Source: Aureimonas frigidaquae | GTDB lineage: Bacteria; Pseudomonadota; Alphaproteobacteria; Rhizobiales; Rhizobiaceae | Direction of reading: 5' to 3' | Assembly: GCF_001463905.1 (NCBI RefSeq) | Contig: NZ_BBWR01000003.1 | Location: 1 to 64,000, forward strand | DNA: 64,000 bases | In this document: positions 48,982 through 61,600 of the stretch, in pieces | Numbering within the stretch: position 1 is the first letter of the stretch | How the letters are laid out: each line of letters opens with the position of its first letter | Made by a program: the position numbers and the translations under genes | Notes under the pieces: generated by a model | Seen by the model: only the letters and a program-made list of their open reading frames with translations | What the model was told of the DNA's origin: nothing | Database searches by the model: none

Positions 48982-49947
48982 ATGAGGGAAGACAAGTCGC
49001 GCGCACGCCTGGGACGGGGGCTTGCATCCCTGATCGGCGGAGCGCCGAATGGCAGCGCCCAGGACGCGGCATCCGCCGGCGTGAACCGCGGTTTCGTCGC
49101 GCAGCCGCCGCAGGCGGGCGAGCGCAAGGTGCCCGTCGATTCCCTCGTGCCCAACCCGAAGAACCCACGCCGCACCTTCGACGACGTCCATCATGGCGAA
49201 CTCGTCGCCTCTGTCCGCAACCACGGCGTCGTGCAGCCGATCCTGGTGCGCAAAGTTCCGGGCCAGGCCGGGCTAGAGATCGTGGCCGGCGAGCGGCGCT
49301 GGCGTGCAGCCAAGGCGGCCGGGCTGACAGAGGTTCCCGTTGTCCTGCGGGATATCACGGACCGGGAATCGCTCGAGATCGCGCTGATAGAGAACGTCCA
49401 GCGCGCCGATCTGAACGCCATCGAGGAAGCGCTCGGCTACGAAATGCTGATCGACGAGCATGGCTACACCCAGGCGGACCTTGCCGACATTCTGGGCAAG
49501 AGCCGAAGCCATGTCGCCAACACCCTGCGCCTTTTGAAACTGCCGGACAGTGTGCGAGCGCTTGTTCAGCGGGGGGACATCTCCCCCGGCGCCGCGCGAG
49601 CTGCGCTTGGAGTTGAGGATCCGGAGAGTTTCGCGCGCACGGTGATCAGCCAGGGGCTGACAGTGCGGGACGCCGAGCAGATGGCGCGCGGTGAGGGGGC
49701 GGCACCGGCCAATCGCCCCCGCAAGGGCAAGGCGGATAAGGCCGGCACAGTGGCTCAGCCGCAGGTGGCCCGGCAGAAGGACGAGGATACGATCGCCTTG
49801 GAACGCCTCCTTGCCGAGGCGCTCGACATGGTCGTGACGATCGACCTACAGGGTGAGGGGGGGCGCATCACGCTGGACTTCCAGACCCTCGAGCAGTTGG
49901 ACGAGCTCTGCCGGCGCCTGCAAGGGGGTTCCGCGACGGCGGAATGA
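48982..49947 (+). CDS. parB: Chromosome-partitioning protein ParB
   Basis: A 321-residue CTP-dependent DNA clamp that loads at parS. It begins with the ParA-stimulating LGRGLASLIGG segment. The N-terminal CTPase domain shows the GERRWRAAK motif at about 103-111 and ENVQRADLNAIEEA; the helix-turn-helix is TQADLADILGKSRSHVANTL (about 163-182). A linker and a C-terminal dimerisation domain follow. AAGAGGA lies before the ATG. Confidence 0.97.
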   Translation: MREDKSRARLGRGLASLIGGAPNGSAQDAASAGVNRGFVAQPPQAGERKVPVDSLVPNPKNPRRTFDDVHHGELVASVRNHGVVQPILVRKVPGQAGLEIVAGERRWRAAKAAGLTEVPVVLRDITDRESLEIALIENVQRADLNAIEEALGYEMLIDEHGYTQADLADILGKSRSHVANTLRLLKLPDSVRALVQRGDISPGAARAALGVEDPESFARTVISQGLTVRDAEQMARGEGAAPANRPRKGKADKAGTVAQPQVARQKDEDTIALERLLAEALDMVVTIDLQGEGGRITLDFQTLEQLDELCRRLQGGSATAE

Positions 49948-50200
49948 TCTGGTCCGGCTGGGCCCGGTACTCCGATCTGTCTTCGCCATTCGCATCGGCG
50001 TTCGGTACAAAGCAGCACGCTCTTAGACCCAATAGCCTCGCAGACGGCCGGTACCGGCGGACGGATGCAGCGCCGGGGCGGGCAAGCCGCGTATCATGGG
50101 TCTTGGGAAAGCCCGTTGCGAAGCTGGCCCACGTAATCGTCCTTCCGGCTGTATCAGTTTAAGAGCGCACAGCGCTAATGCGACGCGCCATAACGCGGAG

Positions 50201-50217
50201 GCGGCCGGGACGGCCGC
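50201..50217. terminator. Hairpin between parB and holA
   Basis: GCGGCCG (50201-50207) and CGGCCGC (50211-50217) around GGA, between the convergent genes and 12 bp from the holA stop. No U tract. The rest of this 281-bp gap (49948-50228) shows no gene. Confidence 0.5.
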
Positions 50218-50228
50218 GGGGGCTAGCC

Positions 50229-51266
50229 TCAACGTGCGCGGCTGCGCGCCGCTTCCACGCTCAGCTCCAGCAGGAGCCGATAGGTGATGACCTGCTGCAG
50301 GGCGGCTTCCTTGCGGCTTTTCAAAATATCGGCTTCGATCCGGGCCAGGGAACGCGCGAGCGCCTCGACGGTCCAGCTTTGCAGCGCGCGTGTCATGGCC
50401 GGCGCGCGGCTGAAATGGACGCGGCGTCGCGCCACGATGTCCGCGGCGCTGCTGCCCTGTGCGTCCATCTCCTGCCGCATGGACAGGAGTTGCTGGAACT
50501 GGCGCTGGAGCGGCCCCTGGATCTGGTAGCTCGAAACGCCGGAGGCCTGCAGCCGCTCGACGAGGTGCGGCAGCCGGCGCGCCTCGCCGGCCAGGGCGGC
50601 ATCCACCGCTTCTTCGACCGTCTCGGACGAAACATCGCCCACCACCGCCAGCACGTCGGCTTGCGTGATGGCGCCTTGCCCATGGGCATAGAGGCACAGC
50701 TTCTGGACTTCCCCGCGTGAGGCAAGCCTGTCGCCCCCGAGCCGGGCCTTCAGGGCGTCGCGGCCGGCACGGTCGATGCTTGTTCCCGCGGCGGCGAGCT
50801 CCTCGTCGATGAGCTTGTCCAGCCCGCGCTGTTCATCGGGATAGCAGGGAAGCGCCATGGCCGCCCGGCCGCGCTCGACGCCCACGCGCAAGGGCGCGTT
50901 CTTGCGCAGCTCGCCGGCCTCGATCACGATCACGGCGTCGGCTGGCGGGTCCGCGGCGAGCTCCGTCACCGCCTCAGCCAGCGCCTTGCCGTTGCCCGCG
51001 CCCTTGATCCGAATGAGCCTGCGTCCACCGAACATGGACACGGTCCGCGCCTCGTCGAACAGGCGCCCGATGGATTTCTCCAGCTCGTCCGCCATCAGGA
51101 CGACGCTGGCGAAAGGATCGGCCGGATCCACGTCGGACAGGCTCGCCACCCGTGCGGCCCGCTCCGACACGAGGCCGGTATCCGGGCCGTAGACAAGCAC
51201 GACCGGAAAGGATGTGTCCGGTCGTGACAGGAAGGCGTCGACCTCTCCGGCCTTTTTCTGTGCCAT
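50229..51266 (-). CDS. holA: DNA polymerase III delta subunit
   Basis: A 345-residue clamp-loader subunit of the HolA family that opens the sliding clamp. The family pattern is seen: VVLVYGPDTGLVSERAARV near the start (degenerate nucleotide site), RRLIRIKGAGNGKAL, EAGELRKNAPLR and the C-terminal helical collar domain. It is downstream of lptE on the same strand, 6 bp apart. Confidence 0.92.
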   Translation of the reverse strand: MAQKKAGEVDAFLSRPDTSFPVVLVYGPDTGLVSERAARVASLSDVDPADPFASVVLMADELEKSIGRLFDEARTVSMFGGRRLIRIKGAGNGKALAEAVTELAADPPADAVIVIEAGELRKNAPLRVGVERGRAAMALPCYPDEQRGLDKLIDEELAAAGTSIDRAGRDALKARLGGDRLASRGEVQKLCLYAHGQGAITQADVLAVVGDVSSETVEEAVDAALAGEARRLPHLVERLQASGVSSYQIQGPLQRQFQQLLSMRQEMDAQGSSAADIVARRRVHFSRAPAMTRALQSWTVEALARSLARIEADILKSRKEAALQQVITYRLLLELSVEAARSRAR

Positions 51267-51272
51267 GGCCCG

Positions 51273-51848
51273 TCAGTTGATCCCGGCGCCGGGCTCCCGC
51301 TTCAGGACCGGCAGGAGCGCCATGCCAACGCGCTCGGCCAGTTCCTTGCCGGCGCGCGCCCGGGCGTCCTCCACCGCGCTCTGCGAGGCGTAGAGCTGCG
51401 AATTGCGGTCATAGGGCACGGTGCTGAAGCGCGAACCCGCGCCGATGGTCTCATTGTCCGACAGGCGCACGATCGTGTAGTCCGCCTGCATGCGGTAGCT
51501 GGCGGCCGAGGGAATGCCGGACCCACTCTCCACCGAAGTGACGGAGTCGAGCGCCGTGATGCTGTAATTAACCTGGTAGCGCGCATCGCGCACCGGTTCC
51601 GAGCCGTTCAGGCGGAACAGAAGCGCGTTGCGAAATATCTGTTCCGTGCGCGAATTGGCCTCCCGCACAGCGACGCGGCCGCGCAGCTCGGACAGGAGCG
51701 GCGGCCCGGACACGTCCGGCGTCTGCGGCGTGCTGGTCTGCGGCGCATAGGCGGGCCCCGAAGTGCAGGCCGCCAGAAGCGTCAGCGCGGCGAGGCCGCC
51801 GGCAGCCAGACCTGCGCGTGCCATGCGCTTGGCATCAGTATACGACAT
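51273..51848 (-). CDS. lptE: LPS-assembly lipoprotein LptE
   Basis: A 191-residue outer-membrane lipoprotein that plugs LptD for lipopolysaccharide insertion. The signal sequence ends in the lipobox LAAC, followed by a Thr/Pro-rich stretch and the LptE domain ([10 protein letters not shown]...[12 protein letters not shown]). It overlaps the leuS stop by 14 bp with the ATG at 51848; ATG 51824 ([10 protein letters not shown]) is also possible. The order leuS-lptE-holA is standard. Confidence 0.88.
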   Translation of the reverse strand: MSYTDAKRMARAGLAAGGLAALTLLAACTSGPAYAPQTSTPQTPDVSGPPLLSELRGRVAVREANSRTEQIFRNALLFRLNGSEPVRDARYQVNYSITALDSVTSVESGSGIPSAASYRMQADYTIVRLSDNETIGAGSRFSTVPYDRNSQLYASQSAVEDARARAGKELAERVGMALLPVLKREPGAGIN

Positions 51849-54483
51849 TGACGATCCTTCCAGGTACCACGACGACCCGCTTGGGGCTTGCGCCCGCCAG
51901 CGTATCGCGCACCACATCCATTGCGAGTGCGGCCGCCTCGATGGACGCCGCATCGGCATCCTTGGCGATGCGCAGGTCACCGCGCTTCTTTCCATTCATC
52001 TGTACGGGCAGGACGATCTCGTCGTCCACCAGCAGTTCCGGCTCCGCCTCCGGCCAGCTCTGCGCCGCGACCAGACCCTCGAGCCCCATGACCTGCCAGC
52101 ACTCTTCTGCCAGATGCGGCATCATGGGCGCAACCAGGCGTATCAGGATCGAGATGGCTTCCCGACCCGCGTTCCGCAGGGCGGCATCGGTGGAAAAACC
52201 GGGCTGCGAGAAGGCGGCCGACAGGCTGTTCACCAGTTCGTAGAGCCGCGCCACGGCCTTGTTGAAGGCGAGCCGCTCGATGTCGTCGCCCACGCCCGCA
52301 GCGGCGCGGTGCGCCGCGCGGCGGATGCCGAGCGCTGCCTGCGCATCACCGCCCTCGGCGCCACCGGCCGGCTCGGTCGCCAGCGCTTCCGCGGCCTCGT
52401 TGACCAGCCGCCAGAGGCGCTGGACGAAGCGGAAGGCGCCGTCCACGCCGGCTTCCGTCCAGATGACGTCGCGGTCGGGCGGGGAATCCGACAGCATGAA
52501 CCAGCGCGCCGTATCTGCGCCGTAGGAGGCGATGATGTCGTCCGGGTCCACCACGTTCTTCTTGGACTTGGACATTTTCTCGATGGGGCCGATCTCCACC
52601 GGCTCGCCCGTCGACAGTCGGCGCGCGCGGCGCGTGCCGTCGACTTCCTCGATAGTGATATCGGACGGGGCGATCCACTCGCGGCCGTCGCGATAGGTTT
52701 CGTGGACGACCATGCCTTGCGTGAACAGGCCTTTGAATGGCTCCGTGACGTCCATATGCCCGCAGGCGCTCATTGCCCGCGCGAAGAAGCGCGAGTAGAG
52801 AAGATGCAGGATCGCATGCTCGACCCCGCCAATATACTGATCCACCGGCAGCCAGGCATCCGCAACGGCCGGCACGGTCGGCGTGGCGGCGCGGGGGGCT
52901 GTGAAGCGGGCGAAGTACCACGAGGAATCGACGAAGGTGTCCATCGTGTCGGTCTCGCGCAGGGCGGGGCCGCCGCAATGCGGACACGTCGTCTGCCGCC
53001 AGTGCGCATGCCGGTCCAGCGGATTGCCCGGCGTATCGAAGTCGATATCGTCGGGCAGGACCACCGGCAGGTTCTCGACCGCTTCCGGCACCACACCGCA
53101 GGCGTCGCAATGCAGGACCGGAATGGGGCAGCCCCAGTAACGTTGCCGGGAGATGCCCCAGTCGCGCAGGCGGAAATTCACCTTGCGTGTTGCCTGCGGT
53201 CGATTCCACAGCGTCTGCTGCTCCAGGCGCTGCGCAACGGCCTCGAAGCCTTCGTCCGGCGTCATGCCGTCCAGAAAGTCCGAATGGAACAGGCGCCCGT
53301 CGCCGGTAAAGGCCTCCGTGCCGATCGTGTAATTCGTCGCATCGGCGCCCTGCGGCAGCACGACGGGGCGTACCGGCAGATCGTAGGAACGGGCAAAGTC
53401 CAGATCCCGCTGGTCATGCGCGGGGCAGCCGAAGACGGCGCCAGTGCCGTAATCCATCAGCACGAAATTGGCGACATAAACCGGCACGGTCCAGTTCGGG
53501 TCCAGCGGATGGATCGCCCGTAGCCCGGTGTCGTAGCCGCGCTTCTCGGCGGTTTCGATGGATTCGGTGCTCGTGCCGCCGCGCTGGATGTCGGCGATAA
53601 AGCTGGCCAGGGCCGGGTCCGTCGCGCTGGCGGCGCGCGCCAGCGGATGATCCGCCGCAACCGCGATGAAGGACGCGCCAAAGAGCGTATCGGGCCGAGT
53701 GGTGAAGACCTCCACCTCCCGGCCGACGCCTTCGCCCGACATCTCCGCGACCGACAGGCGCTCATTGTCCTGAAGTCCCCAGCGCAGCATGAGGCCTTCC
53801 GAACGCCCGATCCAGTTCTTCTGCATGATGCGGACCTTGTCGGGCCAGCCCGGCAGCTCGTCCAGCGCGGCAAGGAGATCGTCCGCGTAGTCGGTGATGC
53901 GGAAGAACCATTGCGTCAGTTCACGCTGCTCGACGAGCGCGCCGGAGCGCCAGCCGCGGCCGTCGATGACCTGCTCGTTGGCCAGGACCGTCCGGTCCAC
54001 CGGATCCCAATTCACCTTGCTCTTGCGGCGATAGGCGAGGCCGGCCTTCAAGAGGTCCAGGAACAGGATCTGCTGCTGGTGATAGTAATCGACATCGCAG
54101 GTCGCGAATTCGCGCGACCAGTCCAGAGACAGGCCCATGGACTTCAACTGTGCGCGCATGGCCGCAATATTGGCATAGGTCCATTCGCGCGGATGCACCT
54201 TGTTCTGCATGGCCGCGTTTTCAGCAGGCATGCCGAAGGCATCCCAGCCCATCGGATGCAGGACGTTGAAGCCCTTGGCGCGCTTGTAGCGTGCAACCAC
54301 GTCGCCCATCGCATAATTGCGGACGTGGCCGATATGAATCCGCCCCGACGGATAGGGGAACATTTCCAGGACGTAGTATTTTTCCCCCGCGGCATCGTCT
54401 CTGGTCTCGAAAAGACCTGCCGAAGACCAGGCTTCTTGCCAACGCGGTTCGGCTGAGCGGGGGTTATAGCGTTCGATGGCCAT
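51835..54483 (-). CDS. leuS: Leucyl-tRNA synthetase
   Basis: An 882-residue class I aminoacyl-tRNA synthetase. The HIGH motif is in [15 protein letters not shown] near residue 50 and KMSKSKKNV is near residue 636; the CP1 editing domain lies between (with the threonine-rich [16 protein letters not shown]). A zinc-type CxxC pair is seen in CPHCGG. The start [16 protein letters not shown] fits the family; the upstream 41 residues are not conserved. Confidence 0.97.
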   Translation of the reverse strand: MAIERYNPRSAEPRWQEAWSSAGLFETRDDAAGEKYYVLEMFPYPSGRIHIGHVRNYAMGDVVARYKRAKGFNVLHPMGWDAFGMPAENAAMQNKVHPREWTYANIAAMRAQLKSMGLSLDWSREFATCDVDYYHQQQILFLDLLKAGLAYRRKSKVNWDPVDRTVLANEQVIDGRGWRSGALVEQRELTQWFFRITDYADDLLAALDELPGWPDKVRIMQKNWIGRSEGLMLRWGLQDNERLSVAEMSGEGVGREVEVFTTRPDTLFGASFIAVAADHPLARAASATDPALASFIADIQRGGTSTESIETAEKRGYDTGLRAIHPLDPNWTVPVYVANFVLMDYGTGAVFGCPAHDQRDLDFARSYDLPVRPVVLPQGADATNYTIGTEAFTGDGRLFHSDFLDGMTPDEGFEAVAQRLEQQTLWNRPQATRKVNFRLRDWGISRQRYWGCPIPVLHCDACGVVPEAVENLPVVLPDDIDFDTPGNPLDRHAHWRQTTCPHCGGPALRETDTMDTFVDSSWYFARFTAPRAATPTVPAVADAWLPVDQYIGGVEHAILHLLYSRFFARAMSACGHMDVTEPFKGLFTQGMVVHETYRDGREWIAPSDITIEEVDGTRRARRLSTGEPVEIGPIEKMSKSKKNVVDPDDIIASYGADTARWFMLSDSPPDRDVIWTEAGVDGAFRFVQRLWRLVNEAAEALATEPAGGAEGGDAQAALGIRRAAHRAAAGVGDDIERLAFNKAVARLYELVNSLSAAFSQPGFSTDAALRNAGREAISILIRLVAPMMPHLAEECWQVMGLEGLVAAQSWPEAEPELLVDDEIVLPVQMNGKKRGDLRIAKDADAASIEAAALAMDVVRDTLAGASPKRVVVVPGRIVNVVY

Positions 54484-54628
54484 GGTGGAGCGGCGTTCTT
54501 TCCAGCAATTCGATTGAGGCCCTGATGCTTCACCATGCCCACGCCGTGCCGTCAACACTGCGAACGCTTCAAGTCCGGTCCAATCTCGGCTATGGACGGG
54601 CCCCAACCTTCAGGCACGGTGACAGGAT

Positions 54629-55372
54629 ATGAGTGACGCGATCGCGCGGCTTTTGGATGTCAGGGCCAGGATCGCCGCCTGCGCGGCCGAGAGTGGCCGC
54701 GATGCCGGCGACGTTCGCCTAGTCGCCGTATCGAAGACCCATCCGATCGACGCGATCCGCCCGCTTCTGGAGGCCGGACACCGCATCTTCGGAGAGAACA
54801 GGGTCCAGGAGGCCGCAGCAAAGTTCCCGGCCTTGCGGGAAGACCATCCCGACCTCGAACTGCATCTGATCGGACCGTTGCAGTCGAACAAGGCCGGCGA
54901 TGCCGTCGCTCTGTTCGACGTGATCGAGACCGTCGACCGCGAGAAGATCGCCCGCGAACTGGCCCGCGAGATGGAACGTCAGCAACGCAGGCTGCGCCTC
55001 TATGTCCAGGTCAATACGGGGGAGGAGCCGCAAAAGGCCGGCATCGCGCCGGGCGACGCCGTCGCCTTCGTGGAACGGTGCCGCAGCGTCCATGGCCTGG
55101 CGATCGAGGGCCTCATGTGCATTCCCCCGGCCGACGAAAATCCCGGCCCGCATTTCGCGCTGCTGCGCCAGCTTGCACGCGAATGCAGGGTCGAGCGCCT
55201 GTCCATGGGCATGTCGGGCGACTACGAGATCGCCGTCGCCTTCGGTGCGACGAGCGTGCGCGTGGGCAGCGCGATCTTCGGGCACCGGCCGGCGCTGCCG
55301 AGCGTTCCACGTGAAACAAGGCTGAGCCACGCCGTCGCCACCTTGCCAGCGCGCCCTATCTCCCTGCGCTGA
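54629..55372 (+). CDS. YggS-family PLP-binding protein
   Basis: A 247-residue PLP-homeostasis protein of the YggS/PROSC family with an alanine-racemase-like barrel. The PLP lysine is in LVAVSKTHP, and GENRVQEAAAKFP, LHLIGPLQSNKA and the C-terminal SMGMSGDYEIAVAFGATSVRVGSAIFG (cited by its ends) match. About 20 residues follow the usual family end (FGHRP), and this extra tail contains the parS-like site. It is divergent from leuS, 145 bp apart. Confidence 0.92.
   Translation: MSDAIARLLDVRARIAACAAESGRDAGDVRLVAVSKTHPIDAIRPLLEAGHRIFGENRVQEAAAKFPALREDHPDLELHLIGPLQSNKAGDAVALFDVIETVDREKIARELAREMERQQRRLRLYVQVNTGEEPQKAGIAPGDAVAFVERCRSVHGLAIEGLMCIPPADENPGPHFALLRQLARECRVERLSMGMSGDYEIAVAFGATSVRVGSAIFGHRPALPSVPRETRLSHAVATLPARPISLR
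55303..55318. promoter_or_regulatory. parS-like site near the end of the yggS-like gene
   Basis: CGTTCCACGTGAAACA matches the parS consensus TGTTNCACGTGNAACA at all but the first base. It encodes Val-Pro-Arg-Glu-Thr in the C-terminal extension and lies 7.2 kb from parA. Confidence 0.75.
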
Positions 55373-55399
55373 CACACGACACCCCGGAAGGCGGCGCCC

Positions 55400-56449
55400 T
55401 TGCTCACCCGTTCAAGCCATGCGGAACTTGCGCGCCGCACCGTGATCGTCACGGCGATCGTCCTGGCGATGCTGACGGCGCTCCTGACCCTGTATGCCGG
55501 TTCTTCGGCCATCTTCATCATTTTCGCCGCGCTGGTTCTGGCGGCGATATTCCACGGCTTTTCGGAAGCCTTCCGATACATCGGGCTGCCACGGCCGCTG
55601 GCCCTTCTCCTGTCCTATCTTCTCATCTTCGCGCTCTTTGCGGTGCCGATCGCCTGGGGCGGGGTTGCCCTGGTTCAGCAGTCGAGTGAACTCTTCTCGG
55701 CCGTTTCGACGCAGTTCGACCGCTTCGTCACTATGCTGCGCGACAGCGGGCTGCCGGTTCCGGAGGATGGCGATGCCGGTGGCCTTGCCGGCATGCTCCC
55801 CAATCCGGCCGGAGTCTTCACCAGTGCCGGCCAGGCGCTCTTCTCCGTCATGGGGGGCCTCGGCAACATCTTCATCATGCTCTTCCTGGCGATCTTCGTC
55901 TCCTGGCAACCGGGTCTTTACCGCCGCGGGATCGTCAGCCTGGTGCCCAAGGACAAGCGGACGCGGCTGGACGATGTCCTGCGCAAGACCGCACGGTCCC
56001 TGATGCTGTGGCTCGCCGGGGTCGGCATTTCCATGCTGATCGTCTTCGTCGTCTCATGGATCGGACTGTGGGCGATCGGCATGCCCTATGCGTTCCTCCT
56101 GGCGCTCCAGGCCGGGTTCCTCGCCTTCATACCCACCATCGGCCCCTTCATCGCCGGCGTCGTCATCGTGCTGGCCGCCTTCTCCGAAGGGCTGGACATG
56201 GCCCTCTGGGCGCTTGGCGTCTACCTTCTGATCCAGGGCGTGGAAAGCAATGTGGCCGAACCCATCGCCCAGCGCTTCACATCCTCCATCGCGCCCGCAC
56301 TCATGGTCGGCGCACAGCTTCTGTTCGGCGTTCTGTTCGGGCTACTCGGCCTGATCCTCGTCGTGCCCATGCTGGCCGTGTTCCAGACCCTCGTGCATGA
56401 GCTCTATGTGAAGGATGTTCTGGGCGGTCCCGTCGAGGCACAGGACTGA
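55400..56449 (+). CDS. AI-2E-family (PerM-like) membrane transporter
   Basis: A 349-residue inner-membrane protein with about seven to eight helices, of the AI-2E/PerM family. Typical parts are the paired N-terminal helices (17-45), the polar region around residues 100-135, the segment PKDKRTRLDDVLRKTARSL near 190, and C-terminal helices with FIPTIGPFIAGVVIVLAAF. Some members export autoinducer-2, others act in ion or osmotic homeostasis; this one's substrate is unknown. The start is TTG at 55400 with GGAAGG 9 bases upstream. Confidence 0.85.
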   Translation: MLTRSSHAELARRTVIVTAIVLAMLTALLTLYAGSSAIFIIFAALVLAAIFHGFSEAFRYIGLPRPLALLLSYLLIFALFAVPIAWGGVALVQQSSELFSAVSTQFDRFVTMLRDSGLPVPEDGDAGGLAGMLPNPAGVFTSAGQALFSVMGGLGNIFIMLFLAIFVSWQPGLYRRGIVSLVPKDKRTRLDDVLRKTARSLMLWLAGVGISMLIVFVVSWIGLWAIGMPYAFLLALQAGFLAFIPTIGPFIAGVVIVLAAFSEGLDMALWALGVYLLIQGVESNVAEPIAQRFTSSIAPALMVGAQLLFGVLFGLLGLILVVPMLAVFQTLVHELYVKDVLGGPVEAQD

Positions 56450-56582
56450 CGCCTGTCGCAAAACTGCTCCACGCCAAGTGCGCCGATTGCGCTTCCGGCA
56501 ATTCCCATAGCCGCCCGGTGCCACTAGATTGGCGGGCAGGCGGGGCGCATGCTCCGTGGAAATTGTATTCGGGAGGAATGGA

Positions 56583-58538
<1,956 letters not shown>

Positions 58539-58566
58539 CCGCCGTCAGGCGCTGCCGGGAGCGACA

Positions 58567-58610
58567 CATGAAATAGGGCCGCCGAGCGATGCTCGGCGGC
58601 CCTTTTCATG
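58567..58610. terminator. Strong bidirectional terminator between acs and the efflux pump
   Basis: Perfect 12-bp arms GGGCCGCCGAGC (58576-58587) and GCTCGGCGGCCC (58591-58602) with a GAT loop and TTTT after. Flanking CATGAAA (58567-58573) and TTTCATG (58604-58610) extend the stem so that it can work in both directions. Confidence 0.9.
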
Positions 58611-58630
58611 TCAGATCCGCTTTCGCGCTC

Positions 58631-61600
58631 TTAATGCGCGCCGGTGTCGGGCGCCGGGTCTTCCTTCTTGCGACCGGCGCCCCCGAAGGTGCGCATCACG
58701 AAGACGAAGAAGATCGGCACGAAGAGCACGGCCAGGACGGTGGCCGAGATCATGCCGCCGATCACCGCCGTGCCGATGGCGTTCTGGCTGGCGGCGCTGG
58801 CGCCCGTCGCGATGGCCATGGGAATGACGCCCATGGTGAAGGCGAGGGAGGTCATCAGGATCGGGCGGAACCGCAGATGCGCGGCCTCGACCGTGGCTTC
58901 CAGGAGATCCTTGCCCTCGGCGCGCAGGTCCTTGGCGAACTCCACGATCAGGATCGCGTTCTTGGCCGACAGGCCGATGATCGTGATGATGCCCACCGTG
59001 AAGTAGACGTCGTTGTCGAGGCCACGCAGCAGCACGGCCACCACGCAGCCGATGATGCCGAGCGGCACGACCAGCATGACCGAGAAGGGGATCGACCAGC
59101 TTTCATACAGAGCCGCCAGGCACAGGAAGACGAAGAGCATCGCCATGCCGATCAGGATCGGCGCCTGCGATCCGGACTGGATTTCCTGCAGCGACTGCCC
59201 GGTCCATTCGAAGGCGAAGCCCTCCGGCAGGTCCCCGGCCAGACGCTCCATCTCGGTGATGGCCGCGCCGCTGGAATAGCCCGGGGCGGCCGAGCCGGAA
59301 ATGCGGACCGACGGATAGCCGTTATAGCCGACGAGCTGCGAGGTCCCCACCGTCCAGCCGACCGTGGCGACGGCCGACAGGGGCACCATGCCACCCTGCG
59401 CGTTGCGCACGTTGAGGGCCAGGATGTCCTCCACCCGCATGCGGGACCGCTCGTCCGCCTGCACGATGACGCGCTGCATGCGGCCATTGTTCGGGAAGTC
59501 GTTGATGTAGCTCGAACCAAGGCTGGTCGAGATGGTCTGGTTGATATCGGCGAAGGTGATGCCGAAGGTGTTCGCCTTTTCGCGATCGATGTTGATTTCC
59601 ACCTGCGGCCCGTCCGGAAGGCCGTCGAAGCGCACATCGGCCAGAATGGGGCTTTGTGCGGCCGCACCCAGGATCTGGTCGCGCGCGGCTGCCAGGGCGG
59701 CGGCATCCTGCCCGCCGCGGTCCTGCAGGCGGAACTCGAAGCCGCCCGCATTGCCGAGGCCCTGGATGGGCGGTGGCGACAAGGCGAAGGCGATGGCATC
59801 GCGGAACTGCAGAAGGCGCATGGTGAAGGCGCCGCTGAGCTCGCCCGCGCTCTGGCCGGGACCGGTCCGCTCGGACCAGTCCTTCAACGTGATGAAGGCG
59901 AGCGCGGCGTTCTGGCCCGTTCCGGAGAAGGAGAAGCCCTGGATGGTGATCATCTTGTCCACCGCAGGGTTCTGAAGGATGAACTCCTCGCTGGCGCGCG
60001 TCACTTCACGCATGCGGTTCGACGTGGCGCCGGACGGGCCCTGGAAGCTGGCGATCAGGAAGCCCTGATCCTCCTGCGGCAGGAAGGCGCTCGGGATCTG
60101 AACGTAGAAGTAGCCGAGGCCTGCGAGGAGCGCGATGTAGACGAGCATGAGCCGCCCCGCCTTGCGCGTGGTGCGCCGGACGATGCCGCTATAGCCGTGC
60201 GAGGTCTTGTCGAAGCCACGGTTGAACCAGCCGAAGACCCCGCCCTTGGACTCATGATGGCCGGCCTTGACCGGCTTCAGGAAGCTGGCGCAGAGGGCAG
60301 GCGTGAGCGACAGGGCCAGGAGCGCCGAGAACAGGATCGACGTGACCATGGTGAGCGAGAACTGGCGGTAGATGACACCCACCGAGCCGGGGAAGAAGGC
60401 CAGCGGCACGAAGACCGAGACCAGCACCAGCGTGATGCCGATGATGGCGCCGGAAATCTGCGACATGGCCTTGCGGGTGGCCTCCCGCGGGGGAAGCCCT
60501 TCCTCGGACATGATGCGTTCGACGTTTTCCACCACCACGATGGCGTCATCGACCAGAATGCCGATGGCGAGCACCATGGCGAACATGGTCAGAACGTTGA
60601 TGGAGAAGCCCGCCGCCAGCATCACCGCCAGCGTTCCGGCCAGCGCGACAGGCACCACGAGTGTCGGGATGATCGTGTAGCGGAAGTTCTGCAAGAAGAT
60701 GAACATCACGACGAAGACGAGCACGATGGCTTCGATCAGCGTGTGGACCACCTTCTCGATCGACGCCTCCACGAAGGGGGACGTATCGTACGGTATGTCG
60801 TAGGTGACGCCTTCCGGGAACAGCGGCGCGAGCCGCTCCATGACGGCACGCACGCCTTCGGCGGCCGCCAGGGCATTGCCCGTGGGCGAAAGCTGCACGC
60901 CGACGGCGGCGCTGGGCTGACCGTTCAGGAAGGTCGTGAAGCCGTAGCTTTCGGCGTCGATCTCCACATCCGCCACATCGCGCAGGCGCACCAGCGAGCC
61001 GTCCGCATTGGACCGCAGGACGATGGCGCCGAACTCTTCCGGCGTCGTCAGCTGGCCGCGCACCAGGATGGTGGCCGTGGTCTGCTGGCTGACCGGATTG
61101 GGCTGCGCGCCGATGGAGCCGGCCGCGACCTGCGCATTCTGCGACTGGATGGCGCTGGTGACATCGGAGACGGCGAGATTCAGGCCGATCAGCTTGTCCG
61201 GATCCAGCCAGATACGCATGGCCCGCTCGGATGCGAAGAGCTGCGCGCGGCCGATGCCGGGGACGCGGCGGATCTCGTTCAGCACGTTGCGGCTCAGATA
61301 GTCGCCGAGCCCGACGGCATCGAGGTCCGACTGCTCGTCGGCGATGAGCGACACGACCATCAGGAAGCTCGATCCGGCTTCCTCCACCTGCAGGCCCTGC
61401 TGCATGACGACGCTGGGCAGCGAGGCCTCGACGCGCTTGATGCGGTTCTGCGTGTCGACGACGGCCTGGGCGATGTTCGTGCCGGATTCGAAGGTCACGG
61501 TGATCTCGACCCGGCCGCTCGCATCACTGGTCGACTCGAAGTAAATCAGGCCCGGAACGCCGTTCAGCTCCTCCTCGATAGGCTTGGTGACCTGCAGGTA

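Noticed and set aside
48100-49947. parAB as a plasmid partition locus
   Set aside because: The neighbours mnmE-mnmG-rsmG and holA-lptE-leuS are the chromosomal context; no repC or other plasmid replication gene is present.
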